The notes beneath the pieces are model-generated. The model had not been told where the DNA came from. It did no database searches and saw only the letters and a list, made by a program, of their open reading frames with translations. Made by a program: the position numbers and the translations under genes. A stretch of 31,451 nucleotides of DNA. It comes from an uncultured Alistipes sp. GTDB lineage: Bacteria > Bacteroidota > Bacteroidia > Bacteroidales > Rikenellaceae. Positions 17,516 through 25,700 of this stretch are shown here, piece after piece (positions within the stretch are counted from its first letter, which is position 1; each line of letters starts with the position of its first letter). Where the stretch lies: contig CAJTYA010000022.1 in the NCBI GenBank assembly GCA_910583985.1, positions 1 to 31,451 of the forward strand, in the 5' to 3' direction.

Positions 17516-18958
17516 ATGAAAAAAGCCGAAGACCAATTGCTGGTGATTTTCGGAGCTTCGGGCGACCTGACGGGCCGCAAGCTGCTGCCGGCGCTCGCCG
17601 AACTCCGCACCCAAGGGCTGCTTCCCGACCGGTTCGCCGTACTGGGAGCCGCCCGGACGGCCTACGACGACGAGTCGTTCAGGCAGTTCCGGCGAGAAGA
17701 TTCCGGGAGCCCGCTGCCGGACGACTTTCTGCGACAGGTCCGTTACCAGCCCTTCGATCCGAACGATCCCGCCTCATATGCCGCGCTGCGCGGACGCATC
17801 GAATCGTTGCGGGAGGAGCTGTCGCTGCCGGACCGGATCGTCTTCTATTTAGCCACGCCGCCCGACCTCTACGGCATCGTCCCGTCGGGTCTGCGGGAAG
17901 CGGGCCTCGACACCGCGACGGAACCCGGAGGCTGGAGGCGCATCGTCGTCGAAAAGCCTTTCGGGCGCGACCTCGAATCGGCCCGCGAGCTGAACGGACT
18001 GCTGCGCGATATTTTCGCCGAGCGGGACATTTACCGCATCGACCACTATCTGGGCAAGGAAACGGTGCAGAACATTCTCGTGCTGCGCTTCTCGAACGGC
18101 ATCTTCGAGCCACTGTGGAACCGCAACTACATCGACCGCATCGAGATCAGCGCGACCGAAACGCTGGGCGTGGAAAACCGGGGCGGCTATTACGACCGCG
18201 CCGGAGCGATGCGGGACATGGTGCAGAATCACCTGATGCACCTGATGGCCTTCGTGGCGATGGAGGCCCCCTCGTCGTTCGAGCCCGAACCGCTGCGCGA
18301 CGAGATCGTCAAGGTCTTCCGCTCGCTGCGCTCCTACTCGGCCGAGGCGATGGAAACGGACGTCGTCCGCGGACAGTACGAAGGATACCGGACGGAGAAG
18401 GGCGTCGCTCCCGATTCGACGACCGAAACCTGCGTGGCCATGCGCTTTTATATCGATAACTGGCGCTGGGCAGGCGTGCCGTTCTGTCTGTTCACCGGCA
18501 AGAAGCTGCGGCACAAGGAATCGCTCATCACGATCCACTTCAAATCGACGCCGCAGCGCTTCTTCGCGGGCCAGTGCTCCGGCCGCTCGTGCAACAAGCT
18601 GACGGTCCGCATCCAGCCCGACGAGAGCATCGCGCTGAACTTCGGGCTCAAAACGCCCGGAGCGGGGTTCCGCGTCCGGCAGGTGAGCATGGACTTCCGG
18701 TACGACTCGCTGCCGGGCAGCGACCTGCCCGGAGCCTACGAACGCCTGCTGCTCGATGCGATGACGGGCGACTCGACGCTCTATGCCCGCAGCGATGCGC
18801 TCGAAGAGAGCTGGAAATTCGTCGAGCCCGTGCTACGGCACTGGCAGCGGCAGGGCGACCGGGGATTGTATCGCTACCGCGCCGGGTCGGACGGTCCGGC
18901 GGAGGCCGCCCGCCTTTTCGACGACGGGGCCCCGGAACGATGTACGAAAGAAGATTAA
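17516..18958 (+). CDS. zwf: Glucose-6-phosphate 1-dehydrogenase
   Basis: The 480-residue protein starts at the ATG at 17516 and has the usual length. It oxidises glucose 6-phosphate to 6-phosphogluconolactone, the entry step of the oxidative pentose phosphate pathway. Seen in order: the nucleotide-binding motif FGASGDLTGRKLLPAL (residues about 12-27), VVEKPFGRDLESA, the active-site signature RIDHYLGKETVQN with the substrate-binding His and Lys, and the catalytic base His in AMRDMVQNHLMHLM. It sits between gnd and pgl, 6 bases after gnd and 11 before the chosen pgl start, so the three form one transcription unit. Confidence 0.97.
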   Translation: MKKAEDQLLVIFGASGDLTGRKLLPALAELRTQGLLPDRFAVLGAARTAYDDESFRQFRREDSGSPLPDDFLRQVRYQPFDPNDPASYAALRGRIESLREELSLPDRIVFYLATPPDLYGIVPSGLREAGLDTATEPGGWRRIVVEKPFGRDLESARELNGLLRDIFAERDIYRIDHYLGKETVQNILVLRFSNGIFEPLWNRNYIDRIEISATETLGVENRGGYYDRAGAMRDMVQNHLMHLMAFVAMEAPSSFEPEPLRDEIVKVFRSLRSYSAEAMETDVVRGQYEGYRTEKGVAPDSTTETCVAMRFYIDNWRWAGVPFCLFTGKKLRHKESLITIHFKSTPQRFFAGQCSGRSCNKLTVRIQPDESIALNFGLKTPGAGFRVRQVSMDFRYDSLPGSDLPGAYERLLLDAMTGDSTLYARSDALEESWKFVEPVLRHWQRQGDRGLYRYRAGSDGPAEAARLFDDGAPERCTKED

Positions 18959-18969
18959 AAGCGAAGCCT

Positions 18970-19668
18970 ATGCAGATACAGTCCTACGTTTCCCCCGGCG
19001 AAGCCCTCGGCGCGCTCTCCTGCCGGTTGTCGATGATGGTCCGGCAAAAAAAACGGCTCCCGTTCCATCTGGCCCTGTCGGGCGGCGGCACGGCCCGGTT
19101 GCTGTTCGCCCATTGGACCGCTTCGTTCCGCCGCCGGATCGACTGGCGGAACATTCGTTTCTACTGGGTGGACGAGCGTTGCGTACCGCCCTTCGATCCG
19201 CAGAGCAATTACGGAGAAGCCCGGCGGCTGTTGCTCGACCCGCTGGGCATTCCGCCCGAACATTGTCTGCGCATCGCGGGCGAAGCCGATCCGCAAAAGG
19301 AAGCCGAACGCTGCTCGGAAGCGGTGTACAGTCTTCTGTCGCCGGACGGCGGACCGCCCCGTTTCGACTGCGCGATTCTCGGCGTGGGGACCGACCTGCA
19401 TACGGCCTCGATCTTTCCCCACGCATCCGGACTGCTCGACTCGGAAGCGTGTTATGCCGTATCGAGGCATCCCGCGACGGGACAGCAGCGCATCACACTG
19501 ACCGGCCCCGCGATCCTGAACTGTGCCGCGCTGCTGGTCGGCATAATCGGCAAGGAGAAGACCGAGGTCGTGCGGTCGCTCCGCGAAGGACCGTGGGACG
19601 AAAGCCGTCCCGCCTCCTACCTGCTGGGCCGGGCCCGGAATGCCGTCGTTTTCTCCGACGTGTTCTGA
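18970..19668 (+). CDS. pgl: 6-phosphogluconolactonase
   Basis: The 232-residue protein is of the DevB/SOL type and hydrolyses 6-phosphogluconolactone to 6-phosphogluconate, the step between Zwf and Gnd. I chose the ATG at 18970 (MQIQSYVSPGEAL). An in-frame ATG at 18940 would add ten residues and overlap zwf by 19 bases. Family motifs: ALSGGGTARLLF, FYWVDERCVPPFDPQSNYG, GVGTDLHTASIFP with the catalytic His, and RITLTGPAIL. Most relatives read DGHTASLFP where this has DLHTASIFP. It is the last gene of the + strand block and converges on the HAD phosphatase gene with a gap of only 39 bases. Confidence 0.95.
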   Translation: MQIQSYVSPGEALGALSCRLSMMVRQKKRLPFHLALSGGGTARLLFAHWTASFRRRIDWRNIRFYWVDERCVPPFDPQSNYGEARRLLLDPLGIPPEHCLRIAGEADPQKEAERCSEAVYSLLSPDGGPPRFDCAILGVGTDLHTASIFPHASGLLDSEACYAVSRHPATGQQRITLTGPAILNCAALLVGIIGKEKTEVVRSLREGPWDESRPASYLLGRARNAVVFSDVF

Positions 19669-19670
19669 AC

Positions 19671-19690
19671 GGCTTCCCGCACGGAAAGCC
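19671..19690. terminator. Weak hairpin between converging genes
   Basis: GGCTTCC (19671-19677) pairs with GGAAAGCC (19683-19690) with one bulged base. It fills the 39-base gap between the ends of pgl and the HAD phosphatase gene. There is no T-run on either side, so it would be a poor intrinsic terminator. Confidence 0.3.
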
Positions 19691-19707
19691 TACCGCATAA
19701 AGAATCC

Positions 19708-20355
19708 CTATACCAGATCCAACAGTTCCGCCGGCACGTCGACGATGTGGCGCGCCCCGTTGTCTTCGAGCTCCTTTCTGGGCCGGAATCCCCACGTCAC
19801 GCCTACGGAGCGCAGGCCGGCATTCGCGGCCGTCCGCATGTCGACACCCGAATCGCCCACATACAGCGTCTTTTCGGGCGGGATGCCCGTTCGGGAAAGA
19901 ATGTCGTATACGATGGTGGGATCGGGTTTCGGGGCGATCCCCTCCCGCTGGCCCAGCACGACGCGGAACGTCCCCTCGCCGAAGTAGTGCGTCACTAATT
20001 TGCGGGTCGCCTCCAGATATTTGTTCGAGGCCACGGCCATGTCGATCCCCCTTCGCGCAAGTTCGGCGACGAGTTCCCCGATACCCGGATAAGGCACCGT
20101 CAGGTCGGTGTTGTGCTCGGTATAGTGGGCGACGAAATCCTGTCGGAGGCGCTGCACGTTCTCGTCCGTCCTCGCGCTTTCGGGCATGGCCCGTTCGATG
20201 AGCTTGTAGACGCCATTGCCGACGAAAAAGGGATATTCGGCCAGCTCGTGTTCGGGATAACCGTTCTTGCGGAGCGCATGGTTGACGCTCGTCGCCAGAT
20301 CGTCGATCGTGTCGAGCAGCGTCCCGTCCAGATCGAAAATAATGAGTCTCGTCAT
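19708..20355 (-). CDS. HAD-superfamily phosphatase, phosphoglycolate phosphatase-like
   Basis: The 215-residue protein starts at the ATG at 20355 (MTRLIIFDLDGTLLDT); a longer start at 20382 would cover the promoter. HAD motif I has Asp8 as nucleophile and Asp10 as acid/base. Motif II is in MAVASNKY, the motif III Lys in GIAPKPDPTI, and motif IV is YVGDSGVDMRTAANAG. The helical cap between motifs I and II (about 15-85) places it in the Gph/beta-phosphoglucomutase subclass. Phosphoglycolate, pyrophosphate or another small phosphoester could be the substrate. It lies 72 bases after tamL on the same strand with its own -7 element, so it may be transcribed independently. Confidence 0.85.
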   Translation of the reverse strand: MTRLIIFDLDGTLLDTIDDLATSVNHALRKNGYPEHELAEYPFFVGNGVYKLIERAMPESARTDENVQRLRQDFVAHYTEHNTDLTVPYPGIGELVAELARRGIDMAVASNKYLEATRKLVTHYFGEGTFRVVLGQREGIAPKPDPTIVYDILSRTGIPPEKTLYVGDSGVDMRTAANAGLRSVGVTWGFRPRKELEDNGARHIVDVPAELLDLV

Positions 20356-20379
20356 TTCGGTTCTCTTTTGTCGATGCCG

Positions 20380-20387
20380 CAAAGGTA
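20380..20387 (-). promoter_or_regulatory. -7 promoter element for the HAD phosphatase gene
   Basis: The reverse strand reads TACCTTTG, a perfect TAnnTTTG element, 24 bases before the ATG at 20355. No clear -33 TTTG is seen at the normal distance. Its position in the 72-base gap after tamL supports separate transcription. Confidence 0.5.
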
Positions 20388-20427
20388 TCGTTTTTCCGCA
20401 GAAAATCCGCTCGCCGGAGCCGGTGCG

Positions 20428-22734
20428 TCAGAACGGGTACCCGATGGCCAGATGCAGGGCCAGTCCGTCCTTGAAGTGCGATATGTTGTAATAGCCGTGC
20501 TTTTCGGGGTTGGGATAAGGCGTGTGCAGGGCGATACCCAGATCGAGCCGCAGGACCAGAAACTTCAGGTCGTAGCGCAGACCGAAGCCCGTGCCCAGCG
20601 CGATGTCTTCCCAGAACCCCTTGGCATCGAGCACGCCGCCCGGACGCGCGGGGTCGTCGCGCAGCAGCCAGATGTTGCCCGCATCGACGAACACGGCCCC
20701 TTGCAGCGCGCCCATCAGCGGGAAGCGCAGCTCCGCATTGGCCTCCAGCTTGAAATCGCCCGTCTGGTCGAGGTAGCTGTTGCGGTCCTCGGACGAGGGA
20801 TGGAAACTGCCGGGCCCTATCGACCGGATCGTGAAGGCGCGGATGCTGTTGGCCCCGCCGATGTAGAACTGCTCACTGTAAGGCATGACCGTCGAATTGC
20901 CGTAGGCGTATCCGGCTCCGATCAGAAAGCGCGTGGCCAGCGTGCTCTTTCCGATGCGACGGTAGTATTTGACCTCGGCCACCCCCTTGACGAACTGCGA
21001 GATGCGATTGCCGAACAGATGCTTTTCGCCCCGCTGGCCCAACAGCGATGCGATGCCCGAAAACAGATTGCCCGCCGAGGTGAAGGTGGTCTGGACGACG
21101 AGCCGGTTCCGCTGGCCGGGCCCGAACGGCCGGTCGAGCGTGTAGGTATAGCCGAGCGAGGGGATGAGCTGGTCTTCGAAGCTCATGGCGATGGCGGGGT
21201 TCTGTGCCATCGTCTCGTCGAACGCTTCGGTCGTCCGGAGCAGATGGTTATAGACGAGCCGGACCGGCGTGAGCGAATGGAAGCTCTGGGAAGAGGTCTG
21301 GAAGTCGTACCCTACGGACCCGTTGAACGAAATCATCCGGAAGAATTTCGGCCGGTTCATCAGATCGGCCCCCAACTGGAACGAGGTGCGGGCCGGATAG
21401 CGGCTGCCCTTCGAGATGAAAGAGGGAACCAGCAGCCGCTTGACATCGAGCGTGGCATGGAGCCCCAGTTCGTAGGAGTTGATCGCCGAGGATTCGCCGT
21501 CGCCCCTTTTGCGGTTGCCCGTCTGCCATTCGTAGGCGCCGTTGAGCCGGAGCGAGAGCACCTCTCCGCCCCGGAACAGGTTGTTGTTGCTCACGCGGAA
21601 CGCCACGCCGGGCCCCAGAAAGCTGTTCGACTTGGAGGTCACGTCCACTTCGAGCTCCGCTTCGAGCGGATAGTCGAACGCCGCATCGACCGTCACGTCG
21701 AGCGAGTCGGCTCCCCGCAGCGAATCCAGCGAAGAGACGCCCATGTTGACATAACGGAAAATGCCGAGCTTGTTGAGCGCCGTCTGCGTCGCGTTCTGGG
21801 CATCGACCGTGAAGAGGTCGCCCGGAGCGAGCGCCATGCTGCGGGCCAGTATTTTGGGCCGCAGGCGCAGCGGTTTGTCGTACACGACCAGCGTGCGCCC
21901 CATCCGCAGCGAATCGACCTCGCCCGGAAGGATGTTGTGCAGGCGGACGGTGACCTCGCCCGCCCGATAGGGCTTCATCGCCGCGGGCGGAACGCCTCCC
22001 TTGAGCTGCATGCGCAGATCAACCGTGTAGGCCTCGCGCGTCGTATCGGCTTGGTAGCCGAGGTATTCGGGCCGGAAGTAATAATACCCCCGGTTGCGCA
22101 GGGCCGCGACCATCCGGTTCCGTTCGGCCTTCATCGTGTCGAAGTCGTACCGGGCGCCCGAACGGAGCAGCGAGTTTCGCGAGAGGCTGTCGAAGATTCC
22201 GCCTAACGCTCCCTCGGCGCGGGGATAGGCGATCTGGCCGTAGTACGAGGGCGATCCGGTGCGGACACGGTAGACGATCTTGGCCTTTTTCGGATTTTTC
22301 TTCCGGTGCAGTTCGTAATCGGTGTGCGAATCGAAATAACCGTAATCGTCGAGCCGGTCGTCCACGAGTTTGACACGGAGTTCGGGCTGGACGGACGACA
22401 CAAGCACCGGTTCCTTGGCGAGCTTCTCGTAGAGCCAGTGGCGGAACCCGCTCTTTTTGTCGGTATACAGGTAGTTGTACGCCCACAGGCCGATGGGCAG
22501 CGGCGTCCGCAGATAGGGACTGTACAACGGGTTGTTGGGCGGCACGGAGAGGGCGCTCCGCACGGCGGCTTCCGCCGCGGAGGGAACCTTCGCGCCGGAA
22601 TCGGCCTCGATGTCGATTTTCTTGACGCCGGTGTAAAGCGTTTCGCCTTCGGCCAGCCGTCGGGTCGTGGAACAGGAGGCCACGAGCACGGCGAGCGGGC
22701 ACGCGACCAGAATACGGAGGAAGAGTCTATTCAT
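20428..22734 (-). CDS. tamL: TamL: BamA/TamA-family outer-membrane assembly lipoprotein
   Basis: The 768-residue protein starts at the ATG at 22734 (MNRLFLRILVACPLAVLVAS). This gives a lipoprotein signal with lipobox VASC and Cys21; a start at 22773 would bury the signal. Residues about 25-390 should hold the POTRA-type periplasmic repeats and the C-terminal half a 16-strand Omp85 barrel. The barrel part has the lid-loop motif GGANSIRAF about 135 residues before the end and closes with a terminal Phe (AIGYPF), the usual outer-membrane protein signature. In Bacteroidetes the TamA partner of TamB is commonly lipidated, as here. Its start overlaps the tamB stop by 8 bases, so the two are translationally coupled and likely form one envelope-spanning complex. 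Confidence 0.9.
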   Translation of the reverse strand: MNRLFLRILVACPLAVLVASCSTTRRLAEGETLYTGVKKIDIEADSGAKVPSAAEAAVRSALSVPPNNPLYSPYLRTPLPIGLWAYNYLYTDKKSGFRHWLYEKLAKEPVLVSSVQPELRVKLVDDRLDDYGYFDSHTDYELHRKKNPKKAKIVYRVRTGSPSYYGQIAYPRAEGALGGIFDSLSRNSLLRSGARYDFDTMKAERNRMVAALRNRGYYYFRPEYLGYQADTTREAYTVDLRMQLKGGVPPAAMKPYRAGEVTVRLHNILPGEVDSLRMGRTLVVYDKPLRLRPKILARSMALAPGDLFTVDAQNATQTALNKLGIFRYVNMGVSSLDSLRGADSLDVTVDAAFDYPLEAELEVDVTSKSNSFLGPGVAFRVSNNNLFRGGEVLSLRLNGAYEWQTGNRKRGDGESSAINSYELGLHATLDVKRLLVPSFISKGSRYPARTSFQLGADLMNRPKFFRMISFNGSVGYDFQTSSQSFHSLTPVRLVYNHLLRTTEAFDETMAQNPAIAMSFEDQLIPSLGYTYTLDRPFGPGQRNRLVVQTTFTSAGNLFSGIASLLGQRGEKHLFGNRISQFVKGVAEVKYYRRIGKSTLATRFLIGAGYAYGNSTVMPYSEQFYIGGANSIRAFTIRSIGPGSFHPSSEDRNSYLDQTGDFKLEANAELRFPLMGALQGAVFVDAGNIWLLRDDPARPGGVLDAKGFWEDIALGTGFGLRYDLKFLVLRLDLGIALHTPYPNPEKHGYYNISHFKDGLALHLAIGYPF

Positions 22735-25700
22735 GGCGATCGTCTGACGGGTTTTGGGTTCGGGGAGCGGCATTTTTCTGCCGGTTGCGCACGAGGCGGA
22801 AAAGGTCCGTGATCTTCAACATCTTTTTGCGGATGACGAATCCCACTCCGGTTTCGGTCACTTCCCCTTCGAGTATGCTTTCGTATCCGGTGTGCCGGAA
22901 CAGTTTGAGGAACATGTTGTCGCGCTTGGTCAGCCGGTATTCCAGCGAAATGTCGTCGATGAGGTTTTCCTTGAGGTTCTCGTCGGGATCGGCCTCGGAG
23001 CTGACCTTGCCGCCGATGACGGCTTTGACCCGGTCGCCGAACAGGCTTTTCGAGAGCCGGTAGGAATAGTCGGTGCGGCTTCCCTTCGCCCCGGCGGACG
23101 CATCGTCGTAGGTGTCGATGCCGAAACTCAGGTCCACCCCCTTGAGGTTGTTCTGCGCCCACTGGTTGAGCTCTTTCTGGATGAACGAGTTGAGCGCGTT
23201 GGACGAATTGGCCTTGGCCGTCGTGCCCGGACCGGTGTAGGTGTTGTAGATGAGCAGCGACATGGCCTGCGAGGCCCGCTGTTCGGCCGTCATCGACGAA
23301 AGCTGGTTTTGCAGGGCGAGGTCTTCGGGCGCGGCCAGATCGAACGTGACCGAAAGGCTTTCGAGCGTATTTCGGATGCGGACGATGATGTCGAAATCGA
23401 CGCTGCGGCTCGCCTGATCCTCAGTGGACACCGTCGTGCGGAGCGTCTCGACGGCCGTGATGTTGAACGCCGGATCGGCCAGATCGCCGACCCACTCCAC
23501 GTAGCTGCCCTGACGGATGCGGAACGTCTTGCCCGAAATGACGGGCGGATGATAGCGGACCGTTCCGTCGGAGATGACGTATTTCCCCGAAAAGCGGGTA
23601 TCGCCCAGCCGGTTCATCGTATAGGTGAGGTTGCCCCCTCCGGTCAGGTCGATGCGGTTCTGTCCGTCGTCCGAAAGGTTCACAGCCAGCCGGGCTTCGT
23701 CGCTCACGCGGACGTTCGCCAGCAGGTCCATGCCGCCGATGCGGAGGGTGCGGACCGAATCCGGCTCGTCGTCGAGCGAGGTCGTGTCGCTGAACGAGAC
23801 GAACTCGACCATGTTCTGCGTCCGGCTTTTGACCTCCAACGGAGAATCCTTCATCACGTAGGTGATCTGCGTTCCGCCCAACAGTTCGACGTTCCCGCGC
23901 ACGGTCAGCTCGTCCACCGCGCCGCGGACCGACGCGTCGATGTCCAAAAAGGCCTTGCCGTACACGAGCGAATGGCGGTTGCGGTCGACGTCGACGACCT
24001 GAAAATCTTCGGCGTGCATGCGCAGGTCGGTCACGATGCGCGAGAAATCGCCCAGCGAGACGGTGCCGTCCACGGTAAGAGGCTGCCGGTTGGGAGCGGT
24101 GAGCGCATAGCGGTCGAAGCGGACGACGTTGTCGCGGATGGCGATGGAATCGGAGGAGAGCCCGAAGGCCGTTCCGATCATGGACACCTGCACGCGCGTC
24201 CCGACCAGTTGCAGCGCCCCGTTCATCTTCGGCCGGGACGAAGTGCCGCTCAGGGCGATTTCGCCTTGCAGCGATCCCGACAGCTCGGCCGTGCCGGAGG
24301 GCAGGAAAGCGTTGGCCGCGGCGAGCGGCAGGCCGGGGAGCGAAACGGTGAAATCGAGCGGGCTGAGCGTGTCGGCTCCGTAGACGCCCTCGACGGTCAG
24401 CGCTTTCTGCCCGTCGACGGTGAGTTCCGCACCGGCCTGCTGTCCCCCTTCGCGGTCCGGGCGGTAGCGCACCGAAAGCGCGAGGTCCCCCACCCTGTTC
24501 TTGTCGTACCGGAACTCGTCGACCGACACGTTCCCCTCCACGACGGTCGCATCGCCGAAGTTCACGAACAGGTTCGCGCCCAGTATACCCTCCAGTGCCG
24601 GCGCGGCGGGGAAGAGTGCGAGCGTCTGCCCGATGTCGATTCCGCCCATGTCGAGCTCCACCTTGCGTCCGGGACCGTCGTGCGGAACGGTTTCCAGCCG
24701 GATGTGCTGCTGTTGCCGGGTCAGGATGAAGTCGGCGTCGACCTGCTTGGTGAACAGATAGGTGACATGGTTGTCCGGAGCGATGTTCCACGTGTCGAAG
24801 CCCAGCGTGGGATGTTCGGGGAACATGCTCACGCGGACGGCGCTGTCGGAACGGACCGCGTCGAGCCCGAAGCGGAACCCGGTTCTTCCGTCCCGCGTCT
24901 TCTGTTCGCACTCCAGCACGGCCCGGTTCCCGGCGATATGGCCGAAAAGGGCCACCAGCGCCACGTTATCCATGTTGCCGGGGCTGTTGGCCAGCCGCAG
25001 CAGGTAGACCAGCCGTTCGTCCTGCTGCCGGAACGCGACGTTCAGCGTGTCGAGCAGCAGGCTGCCCGACGAGAGCTTGTCGATGGTGAGCCCTGCGGCG
25101 AAGGGATGTCCGTCCCGGACCGAGGAGCGGAGCGCGAGCCTTTTGAACCGGGCGCCCTTTTGTTCGAGAAAACGGTTGAGCGGATTGTTCCTGCCGGCGG
25201 TAAGGTCCAGCCGGTAAAGGGGCATGCCTCCCCGGAGGGAATCCATGTCGAGGCTGCCGCGACGGAGCTGTCCGGCCACGGCAGCCGCCGTGCGGGAGAA
25301 TGCGGCCGCGAGCGAATCGGTCCCCTGCGGCGAGCGGAACGTCAGTTTCATGTCGCCCGAAGCCATCGAGGCCCCGACGCTGTCGACCCCGGCATGGACG
25401 CGGGCCGAGAGGGGCTGAAGCGACTTCCTGTCGGGCCCGTAGCGCAGTTCGATGTCGTCGGTTTCCAAAGCGAGCGTATAAGTCTTCTCGCGGGAGGCCG
25501 AGGCGGCGAGGTCGAGTTTGAGCGAGAAAGCGAACCGCTCCTGCAACAGATGCAGGGCGTAGAGGTCGCAACTGTCGACCGTTCCGGCGATGCGGACCGA
25601 CTGCGTCTGCTCCCGAAGTTCGCCCGTTATGCCGAGCTCCGAGCGCAAGGCCGCGTTCCGGACCGAAAGAGCGCCTTCGAGTGCATGCTCGCGCAGGCCG

